NCBI GenBank assembly: GCA_030040415.1
Contig: JASHTT010000657.1
Coordinates: 1 to 7,321, forward strand
Direction: 5' to 3'
Source of the DNA: Streptosporangiaceae bacterium
GTDB taxonomy: Bacteria > Actinomycetota > Actinomycetes > Streptosporangiales > Streptosporangiaceae
DNA length: 7,321 nucleotides
Part shown: in pieces, positions 1 to 7,179 of the stretch
Numbering within the stretch: position 1 is the stretch's first letter
Layout: every line of letters begins with the position of its first letter
The notes under the pieces: model-generated
Told to the model about the DNA's origin: nothing
What the model saw: the letters and a program-made list of their open reading frames with translations, nothing else
Databases searched by the model: none
Made by a program: the position numbers and the translations under genes

Positions 1-1
1 G

Positions 2-1012
2 CTGTACATAGTGGTCCTGCTTGCCCTCGGCGTCACCCGGTTCGTCCTATCTGCCCTGTCCGCCGCGCTGCCGCACGTGGTCGCGGGGGACAAGCTCGTC
101 ATGGGTAACGCCGTGTCGCCGACCCTGGGCGGTGTCATGGCCGCCTTGGGCGGCATCATCGGCCTCGGCGTCAACGCCGGCACCGGCGACACCGAACGCG
201 GCGCGGCGATCACGGTACTGGTCGCGGGCGTGTGCTACGTCGCGGCCAGCGCGGCGGCCCGGATCATGCACAAGGACCTGCTCGGCCCGGAACGCGAGCC
301 CGGTGGCTACCGGCCGGGCCGGCTGGCCGCCGAACTGAAGACCGTCGCCTCCGGCCTGGCCGAAGGAGCCAGGTACATCTTCAGGCGCCGCGGACCGGCA
401 ACGGCACTCGGCGCGACCGCTGGCAACCGGTTCATGTACGGCATCCTGCTGCTGATGGCGATCTTGCTGTACCGGAACTTCTGGTACCGCGGCCACTCGG
501 CCAGCGTCGCCGAGGGCCACCTGCTCGCGCTGGTCCTCATCTCGGCGGTCGGTTACTTCTGCGCGGCGCTCGTCACGCCGCCGGTCACCAGGCGGCTGGC
601 CAAGCCGGCCGTCATCACCTTGCTGCTGCTCGCCAGCGCGGTCATCACCGGAGCGCTCGGCGGCACGTTCGAGCAGTTCGCGTTCCTGGTCATCGGCTTC
701 TGCGTCAACCTGGCCGGACAGGGCATCGCGATCTGCGCCACCACGATCCTCCAGGAGCAGCTGGGCGATGAGTACCGCGGCAGGGCGTTCTCGCTCTACG
801 ACATGATGTTCAACACCGCCTATGTGGCCGGCCCGCTGATCGTCGCGGCCTTCATGCCGAAGAGCGGCAACTCGCCAGTGCTCATCGCGGTAGTGGCGGC
901 GGGCTACGCAGCCGTCGGGATCTGGTACTGGCTAGCGAGCCGTCATTCGGCCGGGCCGGACGTCGGCGGGAGTTCCAGTCCGGCCGCGACAGCCCAGTCC
1001 AGTAGCTCCTGA
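2..1012 (+). CDS. MFS transporter, 5'-truncated by the window edge
   Basis: This is a polytopic inner-membrane secondary transporter of the major facilitator superfamily; the substrate cannot be told from sequence. The frame is open from base 2, with no stop before the window edge, so the true start lies outside; the GTG at 11 is internal. About nine hydrophobic segments are visible, separated by short loops. A longer basic loop near bases 270-400 (KTVASGLAEGARYIFRRR) looks like the central cytoplasmic loop between helices 6 and 7, so roughly helices 4-12 are present. The loop GDEYRGRAFSLYDMMFN after a late helix, with an acidic-Arg-Gly-Arg core, is typical of drug-efflux-like MFS proteins. 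The protein ends in a Ser/Ala/Gly-rich tail (PDVGGSSSPAATAQSSSS) that overlaps the convergent cca gene by 70 bases. Family assignment is firm. Efflux of a drug or metabolite is only a guess. Confidence 0.9.
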   Translation: MYIVVLLALGVTRFVLSALSAALPHVVAGDKLVMGNAVSPTLGGVMAALGGIIGLGVNAGTGDTERGAAITVLVAGVCYVAASAAARIMHKDLLGPEREPGGYRPGRLAAELKTVASGLAEGARYIFRRRGPATALGATAGNRFMYGILLLMAILLYRNFWYRGHSASVAEGHLLALVLISAVGYFCAALVTPPVTRRLAKPAVITLLLLASAVITGALGGTFEQFAFLVIGFCVNLAGQGIAICATTILQEQLGDEYRGRAFSLYDMMFNTAYVAGPLIVAAFMPKSGNSPVLIAVVAAGYAAVGIWYWLASRHSAGPDVGGSSSPAATAQSSSS

Positions 1013-2436
1013 ACGGCGCGTTCCCTGCCTAGCGGCCCTTCCTCGATGCGCATCTCACGCAGGAACGCGTAAGCCTGGCCCACCAGCGGGCCTGGCGGTA
1101 TGCCGAGGATGCGCATGATTTCGTGGCCATCCAGGTCCGGCCGGATGCTGTCCAGTTCCTCCTGGGCCTGCAGTTCAGCGATCCGCTGCTCGAGGCTGTC
1201 ATACGCCCGCTCGAGCCGTTCGGCCTTCGCCTTGTTGCGCGTCGTGCAGTCGGCCCTGGTCAGCACGTGCAGCCGGGAGAGCAGCGGGCCCGCGTCGGTC
1301 ACGTACCGGCGGACGGCCGAGTCCGTCCACTCGCCTTCGCCGTAGCCGTGGAACCTGAGGTGCAGCTCGATCAGGCGGGTCACGTCCGCGACCACGTCCT
1401 TGGGGTACCGGAGCTGGCTCAGCCGCTTGCGGGCCATCTTCGCGCCGAAGACCTCGTGATGATGGAACGCCACCCGCCCGTCCGGCAGCCTGCTGCGCGT
1501 GCGCGGCTTGCCGATGTCGTGCAGCAGCGCGGCCAGCCGGAGCCGCAGGTCCTGCTCCAGGCCGTACCTGGGCTCCAGCTTGATGGCCTGGCCGAGCACG
1601 GTGAGCGAGTGCTGGTAAACGTCCTTGTGCCGGAAGTGCTCGTCCCGTTCGAGCCGGAGCGCGGGGATCTCCGGCAGCACGTACTGCGCGACGCCGGTAT
1701 CGGTGAGCAACTCGATGCCCGCCGCCGGTCCGCCAGGATAAGCGGACAGCAGCAATTTGGTCAGCTCGGACTCGATCCGCTCCGCCGACACCTTGGGCGG
1801 CGCCAGCAGCGGGGCGAACTCGGTCATCGCCGCCGCCACGTCGGCGCTGACGGTGAAGCCGAGCTGAGCGGTAAATCGGGCCGCACGCAGGATGCGCAGC
1901 GGGTCGTCGGTGAACGACTGCCGTGGCGTGCCCGGCGTCCGCAGCAGCTTGCCGCGGACATCGGCAAGACCGCCGAACGGGTCGACGAGCTCAAGACCGG
2001 GCAGCCGCGCCGCCATCGCATTGACCGTGAAGTCCCGCCTGGACAGGTCGGCCTCCAGCGACGTGCCGTACTGCACCGACGGCTTCCTGGAGTCGTCCTC
2101 GTAGTGCTCGCTGCGGTAGGTGGTGATCTCTACCCTGTGGCCGTCCTTGAGCAGCCCGATCGTGCCGTACTCGATGCCTATGCTCCAGATCTCGTCCGCC
2201 CAGCCGCTGACGATCTCCCTGATCCGCTGGGGTCGCGCGTCCGTGGTGAAGTCGAGGTCAGGGGACGAACGGCGGAGGAAGATGTCCCTGATCGGGCCGC
2301 CGACGAGGGCAATCTCGTGACCCGCCGCGGCGAACATGCGGCCGAGCTCAGCCGCTAGCGGCGAGATGCCCGACAGCAGCGCCGCGGCGGCTTGCCGCTG
2401 GCGGCTGGTCAGCGAATCTGGTTCTGGCACGGCCAT
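943..2436 (-). CDS. cca: CCA-adding tRNA nucleotidyltransferase (class II, actinobacterial type)
   Basis: This cytoplasmic enzyme adds or repairs the 3'-terminal CCA of tRNAs from CTP and ATP without a nucleic acid template. The 497-residue product shows the expected order. The N-terminal head has LVGGPIRD (44-51) and the metal-binding pair D60/D62 in DLDFTT, with E103 in RVEITTYR as the likely third carboxylate. RRDFTVNAMA (133-142) and DDPLRILRAARF (177-188) follow, matching the nucleotide-recognition region of class II enzymes. A C-terminal HD domain has H276, H306-D307 in LLHDIGK, and HHHE at 325-328. I chose the ATG at 2436 because it gives the usual short leader before the first motif; the open frame runs further upstream to 2964 but that part reads antisense through the divergent gene. 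No clear Shine-Dalgarno sequence precedes this ATG, so weak or leaderless initiation is possible. In M. tuberculosis the equivalent gene is called pcnA. It is transcribed divergently from the DUF6049-like/murJ pair. Confidence 0.95.
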   Translation of the reverse strand: MAVPEPDSLTSRQRQAAAALLSGISPLAAELGRMFAAAGHEIALVGGPIRDIFLRRSSPDLDFTTDARPQRIREIVSGWADEIWSIGIEYGTIGLLKDGHRVEITTYRSEHYEDDSRKPSVQYGTSLEADLSRRDFTVNAMAARLPGLELVDPFGGLADVRGKLLRTPGTPRQSFTDDPLRILRAARFTAQLGFTVSADVAAAMTEFAPLLAPPKVSAERIESELTKLLLSAYPGGPAAGIELLTDTGVAQYVLPEIPALRLERDEHFRHKDVYQHSLTVLGQAIKLEPRYGLEQDLRLRLAALLHDIGKPRTRSRLPDGRVAFHHHEVFGAKMARKRLSQLRYPKDVVADVTRLIELHLRFHGYGEGEWTDSAVRRYVTDAGPLLSRLHVLTRADCTTRNKAKAERLERAYDSLEQRIAELQAQEELDSIRPDLDGHEIMRILGIPPGPLVGQAYAFLREMRIEEGPLGRERAVQELLDWAVAAGLELPPTSGPAE

Positions 2437-2656
2437 TGAGGTTAAGGGATGAGCGTAGCCTGTTGAAAGCCGGTAACTGCGGACCCGCCGCACAGCGGCC
2501 AGCTCCCCCGTGCTGACCAGGGTCAGGGGCGTCCCCCAGGCCAGGCACAGGCAGCGGCCCGTGATGCAGGCGGTGGCCCGCCGCACCCGGCTCGCCGCAA
2601 TAACATTCTGGGCGTGCCGACGGCAGCACGGCAAGAACGCTACAGACGGGTGGAAG
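2437..2656. promoter_or_regulatory. Divergent intergenic region between cca and the DUF6049-like gene
   Basis: This 220-base spacer lies between two divergent starts and must carry outward promoters for both sides. I see no convincing -35/-10 pair. The only AT-rich patch on the plus-strand side is around TAACAT (2601-2606), which matches four of six bases of a -10 box and sits about 50 bases before the ATG at 2657, but no matching -35 box is visible. On the minus-strand side no good -10 box is found. A short perfect palindrome lies at 2513-2526 and a run of CAGGC repeats near 2537-2553. No coding remnant is recognisable; the mycobacterial cluster has a Nudix gene here. Confidence 0.45.
2513..2526. 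repeat. Short palindrome CTGACC-AG-GGTCAG in the divergent spacer
   Basis: Two perfect 6-base arms (2513-2518 and 2521-2526) are separated by AG, and runs of C (2505-2509) and G (2526-2529) flank them and could lengthen the pairing with a bulge. The position, roughly 80 bases before cca and 130 before the plus-strand gene, would suit an operator. A two-base loop is too tight for a normal RNA hairpin, so a DNA-binding site is the likelier meaning if it is functional. Chance occurrence is quite possible in GC-rich DNA. Confidence 0.25.
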
Positions 2657-4888
2657 ATGATCAGACGGGCCGGCGCGGCCGCCGCCGCGCTCGCGTTCGC
2701 CGTCTTGCCGTGCGCGCTGATCGCTTCCGCCCAGCCTGCCAGCGCCAGCTCGGGCGCCGCTGGCCAGGCCAAGCCCCCGGCCGTGGTAACGATCACCGGG
2801 CTGAGCTCGTCGTGGGCTTCCCCGGGCGAGACCATGACGGTACGCGGCACGCTGACCAACGACTCCGGCAGTCCGATCAGCAAGCCGCAGGTGCAGCTGC
2901 AGTCCTCCGCGACCCCGATCTCCGGCCTCACCGCGCTGCAGCAGTACGCCGACGGAGCCAGCACTCCGTATACCTACCCCATTACCGGCGCGACCTGGCA
3001 GTCGGCCACGGCGCTGCAGCCGGGCGCCGCGGCCCGCTGGTCGGTGCGGCTGCGCGTGAACGACGTCGGCATGACCGCGTTCGGCGTCTACCCGCTCGAG
3101 GCGGAGGCCACCGACGTCTACGGGTACCCGCTGGCCAGCGCGGACAGCTACGTCCCTTACGAGCCAGCCAAGCACGGCGCGTACGCCAAGTCCCGGCCGG
3201 CCGCACGGCAGATTGCCTGGGTGTGGCCCGTGGTCGGCCAGCCCATGCTCACCGAGCCGTGGCAAGGCGACTGCTACGGGGCACAGCCGAAGGCGCTTGC
3301 CGCTAGCCTGACCAGCGCCGGGCGGCTGGGCGCACTACTCAGCGTCGGCCAGGGCGCCAGCGGGGCGAGCCTGGCCAGTAGCGACAGTGTTACCTGGGCC
3401 GTGGATCCGGCGCTGCTTGCCGACGTCCAGGCGCTGTCAGATTGCGGCTCGGCCTATCCGGCTGGGGCCAAGGCGGCGTCGCAGTGGCTCGCCGCGTTCC
3501 GGCGCACGACAGCGGGCCAGCCGCTGTTCGTCACGCCCTACGCCGACGTCGATGTGGCCGAGCTAGTTGCCGCGGGCCACGCTACGCCGGACGTCGACGA
3601 GGCATTCTCGCTCGGCGCGAGCATCGCACACAGCATCCTGTCCGGGAAGAGCAAGCCGGCCTACGTGACGGGTATCGCCTGGCCCTCCGGCGGCGTGGCG
3701 AACGCCGGCACGCTGGGGGCGCTGGGCGCCGACGGGATCCGCACCGTACTCGTGGACAGCAGCTCCGGAGCGGCGGCGGACGCGGTCGTGCGGACGGGGG
3801 ACGACAACGGGTACGCGCGGGTCCTGGTTGCCGACCGCGCGCTCACCGAGGTGCTCGCTTCGCCTGCCGGGACACCGGCGTCGGCCTTCGCGGCCAGGCA
3901 GCTGTTCCTCGCCGAGACCGCAGAGCTGGCGGCGGCAGATCCGGCCCAGCCGATCATCGTCGCCCCGCCGCAGCGCTGGCAGCCATCAGCGGCGCTCGCC
4001 AGGGATCTGTTGTCGGAGAGCACGGCTGCGCCCTGGCTCCGGCCAGCCAGCCTGTCCAGCGTGGCCGCGGTCAACCACACGCCTGCGGTGTCACCGAGCG
4101 CGGTCAGCACGCCGCAGAGCTCCTTCAACCGCGCAACACGGGCCGACCTGGCCACGGTTGACCGCCAGATCACCTACATCCAGGGCTTGCAGGCGTTCCC
4201 GAACAACGACCTGTGGCTCGCCGCCGCGACGCTCGAGTCTTCGGCCTGGACCGGCGCCGCAAGCAGCGGCGCGGCGGCCGAGTTCAGCATCATCGAACGG
4301 AACCTGTCCCGGCAAGGTGTCGCCGTGGCGGGACGGCCAACTGTGTCGGGCGTCGAGCTGATCGCCGATGGCCGGGTGACCCTCGGCGGCCTCAAGGGCT
4401 CGGTGCCGGTGTCGATCTACAACAAGCTCGGCTACGCCGTCAGGGTGAGACTGCAGGTCAGCCAGGGATCCGGCGGCCTGACCGTACGCCAGTCGCCGAC
4501 CGGGCCGATCACGGTGCCCGCGCACCACCAGCTGCGCGTCGACTTGCACGTCCAGGCCACGCAGGTTGGTACGACGCCGGTCACGATGCGCCTGGTCGGC
4601 GTCGGCTGGCAGCCGCTCGCCGGTGCCCGGCCGGTGACGATGACCATCGAGGCGACACAATTCGGCACGCTCGCCATGATCATCCTTGCCGTGGCGCTCG
4701 GAGTCTTCCTCGTCGCGTCGGCCGCTCGCGCTGTGCACCGCGGCCAGGCCCGCGGCGGCGCGCCAGGGACGGGCGGCGCCGAGCCGCCAACCCCCGCGCC
4801 CGGAACCGACAGAACGGACGGACTGCAAGCGGACGGCGTCGCCAGTCAGCGCACCGGCCTCGGCACGGTCGGCAAGCCCGGCCGGTGA
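2657..4888 (+). CDS. DUF6049-type exported membrane-anchored protein, murJ neighbour
   Basis: Function is unknown. The 743-residue product starts with a signal peptide (MIRRAGAAAAALAFAVLPCA, with ASA-type cleavage options after residue 25 or 30), which is why I start at the ATG at 2657 and not at in-frame starts further upstream. Residues about 43-150 (VTITGLSSSWASPGETMTVRG) look like an Ig-like beta sandwich. A central region opens with IAWVWPVVGQP (186-196) and contains WAVDPALL (247-254). A second beta-rich module covers about 578-668. One transmembrane helix (about 671-690) precedes a basic, then Pro/Gly/Thr-rich cytoplasmic tail of about 50 residues. The mature part has only two cysteines, C206 and C263, a possible disulfide. 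The size, layout and place directly before murJ match Rv3909 of M. tuberculosis and the family listed as DUF6049; this is recognition from layout and context, not a search result. The likely role is a peptidoglycan or envelope partner of MurJ, which is inference. The ribosome-binding site is weak (GGGTGGA, 2 bases from the ATG). Confidence 0.85.
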   Translation: MIRRAGAAAAALAFAVLPCALIASAQPASASSGAAGQAKPPAVVTITGLSSSWASPGETMTVRGTLTNDSGSPISKPQVQLQSSATPISGLTALQQYADGASTPYTYPITGATWQSATALQPGAAARWSVRLRVNDVGMTAFGVYPLEAEATDVYGYPLASADSYVPYEPAKHGAYAKSRPAARQIAWVWPVVGQPMLTEPWQGDCYGAQPKALAASLTSAGRLGALLSVGQGASGASLASSDSVTWAVDPALLADVQALSDCGSAYPAGAKAASQWLAAFRRTTAGQPLFVTPYADVDVAELVAAGHATPDVDEAFSLGASIAHSILSGKSKPAYVTGIAWPSGGVANAGTLGALGADGIRTVLVDSSSGAAADAVVRTGDDNGYARVLVADRALTEVLASPAGTPASAFAARQLFLAETAELAAADPAQPIIVAPPQRWQPSAALARDLLSESTAAPWLRPASLSSVAAVNHTPAVSPSAVSTPQSSFNRATRADLATVDRQITYIQGLQAFPNNDLWLAAATLESSAWTGAASSGAAAEFSIIERNLSRQGVAVAGRPTVSGVELIADGRVTLGGLKGSVPVSIYNKLGYAVRVRLQVSQGSGGLTVRQSPTGPITVPAHHQLRVDLHVQATQVGTTPVTMRLVGVGWQPLAGARPVTMTIEATQFGTLAMIILAVALGVFLVASAARAVHRGQARGGAPGTGGAEPPTPAPGTDRTDGLQADGVASQRTGLGTVGKPGR

Positions 4889-4890
4889 AC

Positions 4891-4896
4891 GAGGAG
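4891..4896 (+). promoter_or_regulatory. Ribosome-binding site fixing the TTG start of murJ
   Basis: GAGGAG lies 5 bases upstream of the TTG at 4902 and directly after the stop codon of the preceding gene (4886-4888). It is the best Shine-Dalgarno match near this gene's 5' end and decides for TTG over the open frame that continues upstream into the previous gene. The close spacing suggests coupled translation of the two genes. Confidence 0.75.
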
Positions 4897-4901
4897 ACCG
4901 G

Positions 4902-7088
4902 TTGACTACCCCCGGGCCCGAGACGGGCGGGCAGTACGCCAGCGACGACCGCGACTGGGCTGGCCAGCCGCCGGCATGGTCCGACTTCTACACCGGGCCG
5001 GTTTATGACGATACCGGGTGGTTTCTTGACCTGTCCGGAGTGGACTGGGGCGAGCATGAGGCCGACGACGGCTGGCAGGACAACGGGGCCGGCCCGGCCG
5101 CGGATCCGCGGCTGCGGCACCGGCGCGGTCGTTCCCCCGGGCGGGGGTCCGCCCAGCAGCCCGCGTTCCGTTTTCCAGAAGGGAACGGCGGGCCTCCGGA
5201 ACGCGGTGTTAGCCGGGCGCAGAACACGCGGAACCCCGCAACCGTGCAAGGCCGGCCGCCGCGAGGCTACGCACCGCCGCCCGGCGGGTCCTCCGGCAAG
5301 CACGCCCGGCCGGACCCCACGCGGCCCGCCGTCAGGGACCCCCGGTATGCCGACCGCGGGCTGTCGGCCCCGCGCCCGCAGCCACCTGGCATCGACTGGC
5401 GCTATCGCGACCAGCGGATTCCGCCCCGGCAGCCGCCGCCTCCGCTGCGCCAGCCGCCGCTACCCGAACCCGCCCTGCGCGAGCAGGGCGCGCGCCAGCA
5501 AGCCGACGAGACCGGGCAGGCGGCGCTCGTCAGGTCCAGCGGTGTCATGGCGGCGGGCACGCTGGTCTCCAGGCTCACCGGCTTCCTGCGCACGATCATC
5601 CAGGGCAATGTGCTCCTCCTTGGGCTGCTGGGATCGGTCTACAACCTCTCGAACACACTGCCGAACGTGGTCTACAACCTCGCTCTCGGCGGCATCCTGA
5701 CCAGCGTCATCGTGCCCCTGATCGTGAAGGCGGGCAGGCGCGATTCCGACCGGGGCGCGGGTTACGACCAGCGGATGTTCACGCTGATCACGGCGATCCT
5801 GGCGGGCGTCACGCTGGTCGCCATGGTTGCCGCCGTCCCGATCGTGGGCCTGTACAGCGGCAGCGCGATTCACGACAACCACAGCGCCGAGCACCTGGCG
5901 GTGATCTGGGCGCTGTTCTTCATCCCGCAGATCTTCTTCTACGGGATCAGCTCGCTGATCGCGGCCATCCTGAACTCCCGCGGCAGCTTTGCCGCGCCGA
6001 TGTGGACGCCGATCATCAACAACTTCGTGGTGATCGCGGTCCTCGGCGGGTACGCGGCGATGGCCGGGGTGCACCGGACCCCGGCCACGATCACCGGCGC
6101 AGAGGTGCAACTGCTCGGCCTCGGCACCACGCTCGGCATCGTCGCGCAGACCATCGCGCTGATCCCGGCGCTGCGCCGGGTCGGCTTCCGGTGGCAGCCA
6201 CGGCTCGACTTCCGGCACGGCGAGGTGCGCGAGATCGGCCGGATGGCCGGGTGGATGTTCGGCTACATCGCCTTCACGCAGGTGGCGTTCCTGGTCACGA
6301 CGAGACTGGCCGGCGACACCGCAGAGGGGGTCAACGACTACAACTACGCGTGGCTGCTGTTCCAGCTGCCGTACGCGGTTGTCGGCATCTCCGTCATCAC
6401 CGCACTGCTGCCACGGATGAGCGCGCACGCAACTGAGCGGCGGTTTGGCCTGGTCCGGTCCGACTTCTCGACCGGCGTCCGGCTCGCGTCGTCGATCGTG
6501 GTGCCGTGCTCGCTGGTGCTCGCCGCACTCGGCGCGCCGCTCGGCGAGCTGCTGTTCTACCACGACGGGAACACCGTTGCCCAGGCGCGCTACGTGGGCG
6601 TGGTATTCGCCGTCTTCTGCCTCGGGCTGACCCCGTACATGGTGTTCCAGCTGCAGCTGAGGGTGTTCTACTCGCTGCACGACAGCAAGACGCCAGCCGT
6701 CATCGGCCTGGTCACGATGGCCGTCAACATCGTCGCGAACCTGCTCGCGCTGAAGTTGCTGCCATTGTCCGACATGGTCGCCGGGCTCGGCGCCGGGTTT
6801 GGGCTGGCGAATCTCGTCGGCACCATGATCGCGTGGCGGATACTGGCCGCCCGGCTCCGCGGGCTCGACGGCTGGCGGATCGGCCGCTCGCTGGTCAGGA
6901 TGCACGCCGCAACGCTGCCGGCGGCGCTCATCGCCGTCGTGGTCGGCATGCTCTCGGGGGACGCGATCGTCACGATAGTCATCGGCGGCGGCCTTGCCCT
7001 GCTGCTGTACGTGCTGTTTGCCAGGGCACTGCGGATCGACGAGCTGTCGAACCTGAGCCGGGCGATGCTCGGGCGGTTCGCCCGCTAA
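4902..7088 (+). CDS. murJ: MurJ (MviN) lipid II flippase with long N-terminal extension
   Basis: MurJ is a MOP-superfamily inner-membrane flippase that exposes lipid II on the outer face for peptidoglycan polymerisation. The 728-residue product has a hydrophilic extension (1-208) followed by a core of about 520 residues, close to the 511 of E. coli MurJ. About 14 hydrophobic segments are visible from residue 213 on. Family marks are GTLVSRLTGFLRTIIQ (219-234; R224 and R230 align with E. coli R18 and R24), NTLPNVVYNLALGG (251-264), LLFQLPYAVVGISVITALLP (485-504) and VFYSLHDSKTP (588-598). The extension begins with an acidic, aromatic stretch (about 15-60) and continues basic and rich in Pro, Gly and Arg. 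No pseudokinase or sugar-binding region follows the core, unlike mycobacterial MurJ; the protein ends at ALRIDELSNLSRAMLGRFAR. The TTG start rests on the GAGGAG site 5 bases upstream. It sits 13 bases after the DUF6049-like gene and is probably co-transcribed with it. Confidence 0.95.
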   Translation: MTTPGPETGGQYASDDRDWAGQPPAWSDFYTGPVYDDTGWFLDLSGVDWGEHEADDGWQDNGAGPAADPRLRHRRGRSPGRGSAQQPAFRFPEGNGGPPERGVSRAQNTRNPATVQGRPPRGYAPPPGGSSGKHARPDPTRPAVRDPRYADRGLSAPRPQPPGIDWRYRDQRIPPRQPPPPLRQPPLPEPALREQGARQQADETGQAALVRSSGVMAAGTLVSRLTGFLRTIIQGNVLLLGLLGSVYNLSNTLPNVVYNLALGGILTSVIVPLIVKAGRRDSDRGAGYDQRMFTLITAILAGVTLVAMVAAVPIVGLYSGSAIHDNHSAEHLAVIWALFFIPQIFFYGISSLIAAILNSRGSFAAPMWTPIINNFVVIAVLGGYAAMAGVHRTPATITGAEVQLLGLGTTLGIVAQTIALIPALRRVGFRWQPRLDFRHGEVREIGRMAGWMFGYIAFTQVAFLVTTRLAGDTAEGVNDYNYAWLLFQLPYAVVGISVITALLPRMSAHATERRFGLVRSDFSTGVRLASSIVVPCSLVLAALGAPLGELLFYHDGNTVAQARYVGVVFAVFCLGLTPYMVFQLQLRVFYSLHDSKTPAVIGLVTMAVNIVANLLALKLLPLSDMVAGLGAGFGLANLVGTMIAWRILAARLRGLDGWRIGRSLVRMHAATLPAALIAVVVGMLSGDAIVTIVIGGGLALLLYVLFARALRIDELSNLSRAMLGRFAR
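5161..5206. repeat. Perfect 10-base inverted repeat inside the murJ extension
   Basis: CCGCGTTCCG (5161-5170) is the exact reverse complement of CGGAACGCGG (5197-5206), with a 26-base spacer. Inside the spacer, GGAACG (5182-5187) can also pair with CGTTCC (5164-5169), so two alternative stems share one arm. A further CCCCC/GGGGG stem with a 4-base loop lies just upstream (5134-5147). All are within the low-complexity coding part of murJ. In GC-rich DNA this can arise by chance. Confidence 0.35.
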
Positions 7089-7093
7089 ACGGT

Positions 7094-7117
7094 CGCGGAT
7101 ACATACTCCGCGTATCC
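7094..7117 (+). terminator. Overlapping hairpins after murJ, possible terminator or attenuator
   Basis: Two mutually exclusive 6-base-pair stems start 5 bases after the murJ stop. The first is CGCGGA (7094-7099) with TCCGCG (7107-7112), loop TACATAC. The second is GGATAC (7097-7102) with GTATCC (7112-7117), a 9-base loop. No U-tract follows, which is common for actinobacterial terminators but weakens the call. The stems are short, so partial termination or RNA 3'-end protection is as likely as full termination. Confidence 0.35.
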
Positions 7118-7179
7118 TGCCGGTAACGGTTTGCCTCTCCCGCCCGTGCATGCGTTCCGGCGGGTGGCGCGGCGACCTA

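Noticed and set aside
1123..2358. Long plus-strand open frame opposite cca
   Set aside because: A codon-bias shadow of the GC-rich cca gene; the translation is Arg/Gln/Val-rich without motifs, while the cca strand shows complete catalytic motifs.
2510..2656. Earlier GTG start for the DUF6049-like protein at 2510
   Set aside because: It would bury the signal peptide 49 residues inside the protein and take up most of the promoter spacer.
2437..2964. Upstream extension of the cca reading frame to an earlier start at 2964
   Set aside because: The extra 176 residues have no family match, cover the whole divergent spacer and lie antisense to the signal-peptide region of the DUF6049-like gene.
5182..5210. 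GGAAC ... GTT as an ECF-sigma promoter inside murJ
   Set aside because: The spacing is 21 bases rather than the expected 16-17, and the second GGAAC has no matching downstream element.
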